Shown here: one piece after another, positions 18,001 to 25,550 of the stretch | How the letters are laid out: each line of letters begins with the position of its first letter | Position numbering within the stretch: the stretch's first letter is position 1 | Origin: UBA987 sp002292105 | GTDB lineage: Bacteria; Bacteroidota; Bacteroidia; NS11-12g; UBA9320 | Assembly: GCA_943846675.1 (NCBI GenBank) | Contig: OX044357.1 | Span: 2,728,001 to 2,792,000, forward strand | Length of the DNA stretch: 64,000 nucleotides | Direction: 5' to 3' | The notes under the pieces: model-generated | Databases searched by the model: none | What the model was told of the DNA's origin: nothing | Seen by the model: only the letters and a program-made list of their open reading frames with translations | Program-made: the position numbers and the translations under genes

Positions 18001-18099
18001 CAAGCATATTATGGCATGTATCAAGTATATCTAAAAGCGGGCAACGAGGCGGAAGCAAACAAATATTTGCAACAGTATCAGCAAACAATAGGCAGATAG
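15022..18099 (+). CDS. Three-part membrane protein: GT2-like domain, GT39-like core, TPR tail
   Basis: A 1025-residue protein in three parts. Residues about 14-185 look like a worn GT2-type domain: it has SVIITGIN at the start and a QLLGNFWSKLFGIVEVNG segment like the DPM1-type GT2 at 63 kb, but no clear DxD. From about 232 to 625 there are around ten membrane helices with the GT-C signature TTWDEPEDRKYF (Asp258-Glu259) and HSANNQKDLPF, as in GT39 mannosyltransferases. The rest is soluble and ends in at least four TPR-like units (about 818-1020). Probably an inner-membrane glycosyltransferase using a polyprenyl-linked sugar; the acceptor is unknown. Confidence 0.78.
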   Translation: MAKSSKKKISTPSAPCSVIITGINSEELKSSVTEALNGIQSKISNASVLMSGTAATAYNDLSGIIEAGESSEIVICPESAITLLPAAIQGLRQNKPRPGNVLLPDFAQGKNKRSLLQLLGNFWSKLFGIVEVNGVESGIVILHKTDIVSRKLFSNAESILDKSGYKLSNWAVLNGMTASATSLPNTTAKDVSHSYAKSVLSSIGSRWNWFVSSPLKEISLGNLKQGNSSTYRLLFSALCLFSLVLLPMISFDFGTTWDEPEDRKYFTEVISYFQTGGEDTRALDESRKLHDHLVNYGPFVNLTCAFVEEYLSPFDTYETRHLVLSVFALVGLLFTGLLARKIGTWRTGVIAIIILLVTPAFLGHSANNQKDLPFLAFYIASIFYIIRFVQELPKVRIKTLIMAGLTMGILFSIRAGGLIVFAYLILFAGLRFLWAIKQKEKNIGVQFRKYILNGFFVMGLAYFIGVILWPAALQDPFGHPLEALSNFEKFSLVHVYEIFEGARYYMKDYPWYYAPKMMMITLPLFVLIGLVMLIVGFKWQRKHFNAVILSIVGFTLVFPLGYIIYKESALYNSWRHVLFVLPSVVILSAVGWDSIMHVKQKMVQLATPIVLLALVAITSVWVIQNHPYEYMYYNQLAGGVEGAYGNYELDYWCQTPKQAIKWIHENEDLPQGKTKIISNNELFSIQYYSDKYQEGGEELREYSRQLEVLNDEIDRLNHYKKENILTEAEHKSEVDLLVLERNPLKVMVDSLRKASILWSRELNWNKDDWDYAIWTNRTVSPTALRKGYFPPKGTIHEIKVDGVTVCAVVKRENKNIYLANQKLKTRNYAEAEALLENYIEYDPLEEEAYRTLGYTHLIQGRNEQAIDWCMKSLEICPESYFSHHFIGIAYLQPVQMQKAGINKNANLDSADKHFKLSAKYKPNFSSSYDGQGDVAMARGNTQQALKMYKLALQYGGNNPQFFFKAGNAYLQLNDLNNAGNYFNAAIQANKNFAQAYYGMYQVYLKAGNEAEANKYLQQYQQTIGR

Positions 18100-18108
18100 C
18101 GTATGTTA

Positions 18109-18132
18109 ATTATTTGGCTGAAGCCAAATAAT
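18109..18132. repeat. Perfect inverted repeat between two large genes
   Basis: ATTATTTGGCT and AGCCAAATAAT form an 11-bp perfect palindrome with only GA between the arms. It begins 10 bases after the GT39/TPR stop. There is no T run, so it is not a classic terminator; it may be an operator, an RNA-stability hairpin or a weak terminator. Confidence 0.6.
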
Positions 18133-18217
18133 GACACACATATAATTTTTGTTCGCTAAAGATTCCCGATTTTTGGAATATACGGAAGAACATAATTGTC
18201 TTACGTATAGCTTTACC

Positions 18218-20719
18218 TTGAAACGAGTAGTCTTCTTCACAATAACTTATCTGACTTGTCTTGCTGCAAGTGCAACCCATATTGTGGGTGGTGATTTTTA
18301 TTATGAACAAACTGCCAACGGTTCATATGACGTTACACTCAAGTTGTACATGGACTGTGAAAACGGGAGTCCACGTGCCATTTCAGATGATGCAATCGCT
18401 TATGTTAGCATTTGGAACGCAACCAACAATGCCTTAATTCGAACAGAAACTTTTTCTCGCACAGGTCCCAAATATTTAGACAAAGTGCACTATAAGTGCC
18501 TTATCCCGCCTAAAGATGTATGTGTCTCGGAATATGTGTATACCAGAACCGTTACCATCAATCCAGGTAAAGACGGCGTCATTTTAGCATTCCAGCGTTG
18601 CTGTCGCAACAACAGTATTAATAACATCATTTCACCAGAAAGTACTGGTGCAACATATTGGGTAAAGATTCCAGGAACGGACTTAGTTTCAAAGAATTCG
18701 AGTGCCATTTTCAAAGAACTTCCACCCAACTATTTGTGTACGGATGCGCCTTTAAAGTTTGACCACTCAGCTACCGACGCAGATGGTGACTCTTTGGTTT
18801 ATGAATTATACCAACCGTATAAAGGAGCAGCAAGAGACCAACCGCGTCCAAATGGAAATGCGCCAATTGGTGGCTCTGGTGGTTTTTTTAAGGCTCCTCC
18901 ATTTAACAACGTCATCTGGGGAAATGCCTACAATACGTACAATCAAGTTTCTGGAGATCCTAAAATGGAGATTAACAGAAAAACAGGTGAGCTCACCTTG
19001 ACACCCAACCTAGTTGGACAATATGTTATTGGAATTAAAGTATTGGAATATCGAGACGGAGAACTTATCGGAGAAACTTTACGTGATTACCAATTTAACG
19101 TTAGGAACTGTCAAACCACCTTAGTTAGTAACTTCCAAATTAGCGCTGGTTCTTCAGCATTGGTTTATTCCTGTACAGACACAGTAGACTTCGTGAATAA
19201 AAGTCAAAAAGCCGAACATTATTTCTGGACTTTTGGCGACCCTACTACAACCCAGGACACCTCTTCTGAGACAAATCCACGATGGGTTTATCCAGGCAAT
19301 GGTGAGTATTTAGTAACCCTGAAGGCATGGAACGAAGTATGTGAAGACGACTATAAGTTTATCGTTCGTATCAAATCGAATATTCAAGTTGAGCTAGGCC
19401 CAGACTTGTTCTTTTGTGAGGAAGTTGATCGCTTTATTTCACCCCGCGTTTTCGATGCAACAAAGATTTCTTGGAATACGGGTCAATTTGCGACGTCAAT
19501 TCGTGCTCAAGACACAGGTAAATATATCGCAACTGTTTTTTACGGGGCCTGTTCTGGAAGTGATTCAGTAAGTCTTTTTGTAGACCCAGTTGAAATGGAT
19601 CTTACCTTAGACAGTTTGTTTTGCACGGAAGAAGAAGTTGACCTAACCTTAGATGCGGGCATTTCTGGTCCGGATATTACATACCGGTGGAGTACAGGAT
19701 TTTCCGATACGTCCAGAACGCTGTATGTAGACAAACCCGGAAACTATTGGGTACGTGTAATGAACAAACATTGTCGTGCTATAGACTCAACTAAAATTAC
19801 CATCGCCAAACCTGAAATTGGCGACTATTTTTTTGTGTGCAACGAGTTTCAAAAAGAAATAGACCCGGGAGAATACAAAGGAGCCTCATACTTATGGAGT
19901 AATGGCGCAACTACTCGAAACGCTATAATCACTACGCCTGGTGAGCATTGGGTGCGTATTACATATAAACACTGTGTCACAAGCGACACCATATTCATTG
20001 AAAACCCAGTCATAAACCTTGAACTTGGCGCTGATTCTAATTACTGCGATGACCTATATCGAACGTTTAACGCTCCGCAGGGTATGGCATCCTATTTATG
20101 GCATGATGGATCGACCGACCCGACTTTCAGCACCACCGAACCAGGAACCTTTTTTGTTTATGTGGTTGACACCAACGGATGCGACAAATCCGATACTATA
20201 CGCTTAACAAAAACCAACTCGCCGCAATTTAATATTGGGCCAGACACAACGCTTTGTTTACGCAGTTTTATCTCTTATGGCGTTCCCGATGAATATGCCA
20301 TTTATGAATGGAATACAGGTGAAAACGGCCCTCGTGTTGAGGCTTCTGATTCAGGATATTACATCTTAAAGGTTATTGATGCCTTTGGTTGCAGCGGATA
20401 TGACACTGCGCAAGTGAATGTCGATCCAAATGCACTCCCCAATGTCCTGCACATCCCCAATGCCTTTAGTCCAAATGACGACGGATTAAATGAATTGTTT
20501 CCGTTTAAAGACCTTATCCCTCAACCCGAATATGCAGTAAAGGTGTACAACCTTTGGGGTGAAAAGATTTTCGATTCGGAGGAGTCTGGAACGCAGTCTT
20601 GGGACGCTATGTACAAGGGCAAAAAAGTAGAAGCCGACACCTACATTTATACGGTGCGCTATCGTTCGTGCGATGGTCAACAAAAAAAGGTCAAAGGCTC
20701 GGTCAACGTCTGGGAATAA
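18218..20719 (+). CDS. Type IX-secreted adhesin-like protein with type B sorting domain
   Basis: An 833-residue exported protein. I start at TTG 18218, giving the clean signal peptide LKRVVFFTITYLTCLAASA; the frame is open upstream to 18149 but the extra 23 residues would bury the signal. After a conserved N-terminal region (THIVGGDFYYE, cysteine-containing) there is a PKD-like domain (about 310-390, with FWTFGDP). Five tandem modules follow, each with a Tyr/Ile-x-Trp-x-x-Gly core, with tryptophans near 419, 491, 560, 628 and 698. The C-terminal 90 residues (IPNAFSPNDDGLNE, YNLWGEKIFDS, GTYIYTVRY-like end) are the gliding-motility-associated type B sorting domain. Surface adhesion is inference. 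Confidence 0.85.
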   Translation: MKRVVFFTITYLTCLAASATHIVGGDFYYEQTANGSYDVTLKLYMDCENGSPRAISDDAIAYVSIWNATNNALIRTETFSRTGPKYLDKVHYKCLIPPKDVCVSEYVYTRTVTINPGKDGVILAFQRCCRNNSINNIISPESTGATYWVKIPGTDLVSKNSSAIFKELPPNYLCTDAPLKFDHSATDADGDSLVYELYQPYKGAARDQPRPNGNAPIGGSGGFFKAPPFNNVIWGNAYNTYNQVSGDPKMEINRKTGELTLTPNLVGQYVIGIKVLEYRDGELIGETLRDYQFNVRNCQTTLVSNFQISAGSSALVYSCTDTVDFVNKSQKAEHYFWTFGDPTTTQDTSSETNPRWVYPGNGEYLVTLKAWNEVCEDDYKFIVRIKSNIQVELGPDLFFCEEVDRFISPRVFDATKISWNTGQFATSIRAQDTGKYIATVFYGACSGSDSVSLFVDPVEMDLTLDSLFCTEEEVDLTLDAGISGPDITYRWSTGFSDTSRTLYVDKPGNYWVRVMNKHCRAIDSTKITIAKPEIGDYFFVCNEFQKEIDPGEYKGASYLWSNGATTRNAIITTPGEHWVRITYKHCVTSDTIFIENPVINLELGADSNYCDDLYRTFNAPQGMASYLWHDGSTDPTFSTTEPGTFFVYVVDTNGCDKSDTIRLTKTNSPQFNIGPDTTLCLRSFISYGVPDEYAIYEWNTGENGPRVEASDSGYYILKVIDAFGCSGYDTAQVNVDPNALPNVLHIPNAFSPNDDGLNELFPFKDLIPQPEYAVKVYNLWGEKIFDSEESGTQSWDAMYKGKKVEADTYIYTVRYRSCDGQQKKVKGSVNVWE

Positions 20720-20743
20720 GCGTTATTGAATCAATTTTTCTTA

Positions 20744-20751
20744 TACTTTTG
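20744..20751 (+). promoter_or_regulatory. Promoter -7 box TACTTTTG before the C1 peptidase
   Basis: Perfect TAnnTTTG 25 bases before the ATG at 20777. Confidence 0.5.
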
Positions 20752-20776
20752 TTTTTTAACCTAAAATAAAAGCCGC

Positions 20777-22321
20777 ATGCCTATTCGAATGGTGGATGAC
20801 CCACAAAATCCGAAACGTAATCAAAATACAAATTCACGAAGAGGAGGATTGCCAAAGATTCTATTGCTGTTGATTCCACAGTTGTTAAAATTCTTGGTCA
20901 AAAAACCCAAGGTTCTCATACCACTTCTTTTGATTGTTGGTGGACTTTACTTCTTCACTGACATCTTTAAAGGTGGTGGCCCAGTGGTTAGCCCAGATAG
21001 TGAAGAATATTCTGAATTATCAACTGGTTTAAACATGAGCCAGGAGATGTATGATAAAAGCAATATTTACGAGCCACTAGTTGCTGGTTATAAAAATAAA
21101 CTCCCTAGCCGTGTCAGCTTAGAAAAATATTGCCCACCAAGGTTGAATCAAGGCGCACAAGGGTCTTGTGTTGGTTGGAGTAGCTCGTATGCTGCGCGAA
21201 CAATTCAACAAAGTGTTGCCACAGGCAAGTCGCCGAAGGAGGTCGCTTTTAGCCCATCTTCGTTGTACAATCAAATCAAATTACCGAACTGTCAAGGCGC
21301 TTATATCCACGACGCGATGGAGGTTATGCAGAAACGCGGTGTACTTCCATTCAACGAGTTTAAGTACAATCAGTACGATTGTGAAAGAACGCCGTCTAAT
21401 TCTCAAATGTCTGTAGCTTCTCAGTATCGAACACGTGGGTTTGAACGCTTATGGGAAAACCAAGGTGGAACAGACATACTTGCGATTAAACAGAACATTG
21501 CCCAAGGAGCGCCAGTTGTTGTAGGCATGCTAGTTGGAGGCAGCTTTATGAACGCGATGCAAGGTCGTAAGCTATGGAAACCAACTGCTTCAGACAGGCG
21601 TATGCAAGGATTTGGCGGTCATGCGATGTGCGTTATGGGCTACGATGACAACCTCAAAGGAGGTGCGCTGCAAATCATGAACAGTTGGGGCGAAAAATGG
21701 GGTGACAGGGGTTTTTGCTGGATAACTTATAGCGATTTTGAATATTTCACGAAAGAAGCTTATGGTTTGCATCCAATGGGTATTGCCAAAAACCAAGACC
21801 CAACTAAACTTTCCATAGACTTTGGATTGGTTGACAACCAGTCTATGAAAAACATCGCCTTAACCCAGGTTGGCGCAAACGTATTTCGGTCTAATCAAGC
21901 CGTCAGTGTAGGAACACGATTTAAAATTGAGGTAACCAACTCCATTGAATGTTACACCTATGTTTTGGGTGAAGAAACGGATGGAAGCAGCTATGTGCTT
22001 TTCCCATATACCGATAAACACTCCCCGTACTGTGGTATTACTGGAACAAGATTGTTTCCTCGAACACAATCACTGATGGCAGATGAATTGGGAAACATAG
22101 ACCGCATGGCCGTTGTAATTAGCAAGGTACCGATAGATGTTAAGGCATTGAACCAAGCCATGAATTCTGCTCCTGGCAGCTACGATCAAAAACTAAATGC
22201 GGTAATGACTCAGTATAACGTTCCGAACGTGGCATTTAAAAGTGGTGATGTCATCCACTTCGACGCTGAAGTTAAAGACAAGAAAACAGTATCAATGGTT
22301 ATTGAACTGCAAAAACGCTAA
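20777..22321 (+). CDS. Membrane-anchored papain-like (C1) peptidase
   Basis: A 514-residue protein. A basic N-terminus is followed by hydrophobic segments (about 26-41 and 46-62), so the rest probably faces the periplasm. The papain-type domain covers about 110-340: RLNQGAQGSCVGWSSSYAA with catalytic Cys131, GGHAMCVMGYDD with His282 and MNSWGEKWGDRGF with Asn302. The C-terminal part (about 355-514, with YTYVLGEETDGSSYVLFP) resembles DUF4384-type domains often joined to peptidases. Its stop overlaps by one base the ATG of a small membrane protein, which suggests a working pair. Substrate unknown. Confidence 0.85.
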   Translation: MPIRMVDDPQNPKRNQNTNSRRGGLPKILLLLIPQLLKFLVKKPKVLIPLLLIVGGLYFFTDIFKGGGPVVSPDSEEYSELSTGLNMSQEMYDKSNIYEPLVAGYKNKLPSRVSLEKYCPPRLNQGAQGSCVGWSSSYAARTIQQSVATGKSPKEVAFSPSSLYNQIKLPNCQGAYIHDAMEVMQKRGVLPFNEFKYNQYDCERTPSNSQMSVASQYRTRGFERLWENQGGTDILAIKQNIAQGAPVVVGMLVGGSFMNAMQGRKLWKPTASDRRMQGFGGHAMCVMGYDDNLKGGALQIMNSWGEKWGDRGFCWITYSDFEYFTKEAYGLHPMGIAKNQDPTKLSIDFGLVDNQSMKNIALTQVGANVFRSNQAVSVGTRFKIEVTNSIECYTYVLGEETDGSSYVLFPYTDKHSPYCGITGTRLFPRTQSLMADELGNIDRMAVVISKVPIDVKALNQAMNSAPGSYDQKLNAVMTQYNVPNVAFKSGDVIHFDAEVKDKKTVSMVIELQKR

Positions 22322-22836
22322 TGCCAAAAAAGAACTCACTTGGTGCAGTGCTATTTGTCATTGGCCTGTTCCTTTCTGGTAGTCTGTATCTAACAATCTG
22401 GATGATTTCACCTTCCGGTCTGTTTGATGAGGTTACTATTCAATTACACGACACCTACCTAACACTACATCCCCTATTTATCCTTGCAGGTGTGTTCTCT
22501 GTTTTGTCCAATTTGTTTTTAATTGGATTACAGCTGACCAAACGTTTTAAATACATCAATTGGAATTTGGGTCACATCTTTTGCCTAAGCACTTTGGGTG
22601 GTTTTGTCATTTATGGCCTTGAAGTATTGCGGTTTGGATTCACGTTTTTTGGTCGACGTCTGGACCTTCCAAATCAAGAATGGACTTTAAACCATAACAT
22701 CACGTATACAGCTGGTCGATGGGAAAAACTATTGCAGAAGGTACCTGAAGCGGCGGTTGTTGCAGTAACTGCCTTTATTCTGGTGCTTGTCGTGCGTTCG
22801 TTAGTTATAAAACGGCGCAACAAATCCTTGAATTGA
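22321..22836 (+). CDS. Four-helix membrane protein of unknown function
   Basis: A 171-residue protein I do not recognise. Hydrophobic helices lie near 9-29, 48-67, 80-100 and 138-160, with a basic C-terminal end (KRRNKS). Between helices 1 and 2 is the soluble stretch DEVTIQLHDTYLTLHP; short LHDTYL-like motifs occur in cytochrome-oxidase-like subunits, but nothing more supports that. The ATG overlaps the stop of the peptidase gene (TAATG), so its translation depends on the peptidase. It runs tail-to-tail into the LytTR regulator gene 2 bases away. Confidence 0.7.
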   Translation: MPKKNSLGAVLFVIGLFLSGSLYLTIWMISPSGLFDEVTIQLHDTYLTLHPLFILAGVFSVLSNLFLIGLQLTKRFKYINWNLGHIFCLSTLGGFVIYGLEVLRFGFTFFGRRLDLPNQEWTLNHNITYTAGRWEKLLQKVPEAAVVAVTAFILVLVVRSLVIKRRNKSLN

Positions 22837-22838
22837 TC

Positions 22839-23528
22839 TTATTTCAGAAGGTTCAGCTTACGCATTAACGTTTGACGATTGTTACGGCTAATTGGAATTA
22901 ATTTACCGTTAATTACTAATGAAGAATCATCAATATCACGAATCCAATTTACATTAACAATATAGGATCTATGCACTCTAACAAAAGCTTCGTTACCTAT
23001 TTTTTCTTCAATTGCCGCTAATGTTGTTTTCACAACATACCGCTTACCGTTTACTTGAAATCCTGCATAATCGCCAAGGGCTTCAATCCACTCAATGGAT
23101 TCCAGTTTCAAGTTGACGAGCTTGGAGTCGACTTTCACAAAAATGGAATCTACTTTATTCGTTGGCTGACTTTCATGAACACGGTCAAACTTTTCAAGAG
23201 CACCAAGAACAGCCTTTAATGTCACTGGTTTTAATATAAAGTCGACCGCTTCAATTTCAAAAGCGCCAAAAGCAAAGTCCTTCTTACTGGTAGTTATAAT
23301 GATCTTAGGAGGAGTCTTCAGCGTTTTCACAAATTCAATCCCAGAAATCTCTGGCATTTCGACGTCTAAGAAAATCAAGTCTATTGCATCAAAATCTACT
23401 TGGTTTTTTGCTTCAAGAGGGTTCTCAAAATGGCCAACGCAATTTAGCCTATCGATCTTCGAAATGATTTGTACTATCGATTTGGCTGCAAGTTCATCAT
23501 CCTCAAGTACTAAACAACTTATTTCCAC
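22839..23528 (-). CDS. LytTR-family response regulator (orphan)
   Basis: A 229-residue regulator: receiver domain (1 to about 120) with acidic pocket Glu9-Asp10-Asp11, phospho-acceptor Asp55 in FLDVEMPEISG, and lysine in DFILKPV. The LytTR DNA-binding domain follows (about 130-229, with WIEALGDYAGFQV, VRVHRSYIVNV and PISRNNRQ). Start is GTG at 23528; the ATG two bases upstream is out of frame and hits a stop at once. A promoter box ends 4 bases before the GTG. The usual LytS-type histidine kinase is not adjacent, so the partner must be elsewhere. Confidence 0.9.
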   Translation of the reverse strand: MEISCLVLEDDELAAKSIVQIISKIDRLNCVGHFENPLEAKNQVDFDAIDLIFLDVEMPEISGIEFVKTLKTPPKIIITTSKKDFAFGAFEIEAVDFILKPVTLKAVLGALEKFDRVHESQPTNKVDSIFVKVDSKLVNLKLESIEWIEALGDYAGFQVNGKRYVVKTTLAAIEEKIGNEAFVRVHRSYIVNVNWIRDIDDSSLVINGKLIPISRNNRQTLMRKLNLLK

Positions 23529-23532
23529 ATGA

Positions 23533-23540
23533 CAAAAATA
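23533..23540 (-). promoter_or_regulatory. Promoter -7 box TATTTTTG before the LytTR regulator
   Basis: Perfect TAnnTTTG on the minus strand, 4 bases before the GTG start at 23528; predicts a leaderless mRNA. Confidence 0.5.
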
Positions 23541-23664
23541 GCGTAAATCTATTTGCCATTTACCGATGCAATTGATCCGTTCAACTTCGATGACTTGCCA
23601 ATAGTCTAATCTTTAGAAATCATCGTAGGTCTCAACTCACCTTTTTAGTGTAATAATAAAAATT

Positions 23665-24006
23665 ATGCTCAACCTACTCTCTAAAAAAATTTATGTTGTC
23701 GACGATGATGAACTTGTGTTAAAGTCGATAAAACGCAAACTCGCCAACTATGGTTTTACCGACATTACAACGTTTGATAATGGGTATGATTGTGTAGAGC
23801 ATCTTAACAACAAACCATTTCTTATTCTATTAGACTATCAGATGGAAAATTTCAATGGACATGATGTTCCTAGAAAAATTAAAAGATACAATCCAAATAT
23901 CCATGAAATTATGCTTTCTAGTCAGCGTGATGTAGCAAATGCAGTAAAAATCCTAAAACATGGAGCTTTTGACTACATAACCAAAGGCAAAAGTGACTTA
24001 AATTAA
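23665..24006 (+). CDS. Receiver-domain protein with a shortened C-terminus
   Basis: A 113-residue stand-alone receiver domain: acidic pocket Asp13-Asp14-Asp15, phospho-acceptor Asp57 in LLDYQMENFNG, Ser85/Ser86 and conserved Lys107 in DYITKGK. The frame stops six residues after the lysine, so the last helix of the fold is missing. Right after the stop, in another frame, comes the tail of an unrelated glycosyltransferase gene. This suggests that a deletion joined two genes and cut the receiver short. It may be non-functional. In intact relatives the receiver often works beside a sensor kinase; a broken sensor lies at 26 kb. Confidence 0.65.
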   Translation: MLNLLSKKIYVVDDDELVLKSIKRKLANYGFTDITTFDNGYDCVEHLNNKPFLILLDYQMENFNGHDVPRKIKRYNPNIHEIMLSSQRDVANAVKILKHGAFDYITKGKSDLN

Positions 24007-24391
24007 TTGGCAATGAACCAAGTCAACTTGCAGAAACTGCGTTTTCTCGAGTTACCGCAGTTTTGGGCATTTTCATCCTACCTGTGTTGGATTCCGTTCG
24101 GGTATATTGGGGTAGAATCACATCAGGTTACTCACCATTTAGAGCAGACAAATCACACATGCATCATTTGGTAATAGGTCTTAACATTAGTCATAAAGGG
24201 CTTCATTTATCATCGTGCTTAGTGCCCTGACATGCATGTTACTAGTGGGTTATGGCCTTGCCTTCATCAACTTTACTGCTATTTTGCTCCTCGTTATATT
24301 TATTCTAATAACAATAAGTCAAATTCTTTTAGCCATTCACAGATTAAACGAATGGCAGATTAGAATTAAAAATTTGGAATATCGAGACTAG
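24007..24391 (+). pseudogene. C-terminal fragment of a WecA/TagO-type glycosyltransferase, frameshifted
   Basis: From 24009 one frame reads TAVLGIFILPVLDSVRVYWG and then YSPFRADKSHMHHL, the conserved C-terminal loop of MraY/WecA/TagO polyprenyl-phosphate glycosyltransferases (DxxR, SPFxADxxHxHH). That frame stops at 24228-24230. The next frame, from about 24200, continues the protein with ASFIIVLSALTCMLLVGYG and a last hydrophobic segment ending at 24391, so a one-base change near 24195-24201 broke the gene. The N-terminal two thirds are missing. It cannot make a working enzyme. Confidence 0.8.
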
Positions 24392-24515
24392 GTAAGGTAT
24401 GTTTCTAAATCCCTTAATGCCGATACAATCTGTTTCTCTATTTTGATGTATAGCTCATCAACTTTCACCTTATCGAAGTCATTTTCATCCATGTCTTCTA
24501 AGGCATCTGTACGTC
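24388..24515 (-). pseudogene. C-terminal remnant of an unidentified gene
   Basis: On the minus strand the frame ending at TAG 24388-24390 reads TDALEDMDENDFDKVKVDEL and then YIKIEKQIVSALRDLETYL. The reading frame meets a stop just inside the insertion sequence, so only about 40 residues remain. The composition (acidic start, amphipathic helix) would suit the end of a regulatory or signalling protein, but I cannot name it. It points the same way as the broken sensor gene on the far side of the IS but does not join it in frame. Confidence 0.45.
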
Positions 24516-24564
24516 TTCAGCGAAAGTTGAACTTTTTGAGTGAAAAACTAAGAGAGAGTTCATG

Positions 24565-25539
24565 CTAATTTAGTTTAAATTTCTGATACTGTTTTTTACG
24601 AGCCTTAAGTGTCCTGATTTTGGTCTTTTTCCTTTGCTTCAATTTCACTTCGCCTTTTCCGTAGTAAACCTCAGCAGGAGTTAAGTTCTGCAAAGATTCG
24701 TGGTAGCGTTTGTAGTTGTAATACTCCACGAACTCGTTGAGTTTTCTTTCCAGTTGTTCAGGACTAAAATAATTGTCTAGTTTGACCACATTCTTCATGG
24801 ATCGGTGATAGCGTTCTATCTTTCCTTGGGTCTGTGGATGTAACGGACGGCCTCTAATATGCTTCATATTTTGATTGCCAAGATATTCTGCAAGTTCATT
24901 GGATATGTAACACGACCCATTGTCAGATAGCAGTTTAGGCCTGTTCTCTTCAGAGACATCGGATGCCAATAAAGCCTCATCTATGGTGTCTTTAACGTCT
25001 TGAGCTTTCATGTTAGAGCACAGTTTCCAGTTGATTATGAATCTCGAGTAATCATCCAAAATTGTTGAGAGGTAATACCACCCCCAACCATAGATTTTAA
25101 AGTACGTAAAGTCAGTTTGCCACATCTGGTTTACTTGTGTAGTCTTGTCATGAAAACTATCCGAAGCACTCATGATTCTAAAACTTGGTACTGAGATAAG
25201 ACCATTGGCTTTCAAAATACGATAGACACTGGATTCGCTGATGTAATAGTTGAAGGTATCGGTGATATGCCAAGCCACCTCTCTAGGGGATAATTCTGGC
25301 TTCTCTAGAGCAATCTCTACCACCTTGTCTCGATCTAACTCATTAATCCTATTCCATGAACTTGGTCGAATACTGGGTTTACGTGCAAGACCATCATAGC
25401 CGCCTTCGGCATATGCTTTGTACCAGTTATAAAAGGTGGTTTTGTTAAGTTTAAGCTCTCTGAGAGTACGTAAAACACCTAAGTCCGATTGCTCTACAAG
25501 CTGTATAAGCTCATATTTCTCCTGTTGACTGTAATGCAT
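24565..25539 (-). CDS. IS3-family transposase OrfB (DDE integrase domain)
   Basis: A 324-residue protein with N-terminal helix-turn-helix segments (TLRELKLNKTTFYNWY and the HTH_21-like SPREVAWHITDTF) followed by the rve integrase core. Catalytic residues are Asp143 (WQTDFTYF), Asp206 (LLSDNGSCY) and Glu242 (GKIERYHRSM); the Asp206-Glu242 gap holds exactly 35 residues, the classic DD(35)E spacing of IS3. It can also be made as an OrfAB fusion, because the frame stays open upstream of this ATG to an A8 tract in orfA. Confidence 0.93.
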   Translation of the reverse strand: MHYSQQEKYELIQLVEQSDLGVLRTLRELKLNKTTFYNWYKAYAEGGYDGLARKPSIRPSSWNRINELDRDKVVEIALEKPELSPREVAWHITDTFNYYISESSVYRILKANGLISVPSFRIMSASDSFHDKTTQVNQMWQTDFTYFKIYGWGWYYLSTILDDYSRFIINWKLCSNMKAQDVKDTIDEALLASDVSEENRPKLLSDNGSCYISNELAEYLGNQNMKHIRGRPLHPQTQGKIERYHRSMKNVVKLDNYFSPEQLERKLNEFVEYYNYKRYHESLQNLTPAEVYYGKGEVKLKQRKKTKIRTLKARKKQYQKFKLN

Positions 25540-25550
25540 ATATCGCTTTC

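Noticed and set aside
18144..18151. AATTTTTG, a 7 of 8 match to the promoter box before the type B-sorted protein
   Set aside because: The first position is wrong, no upstream TTG is well placed, and it is 67 bases from the chosen start; too weak to call.
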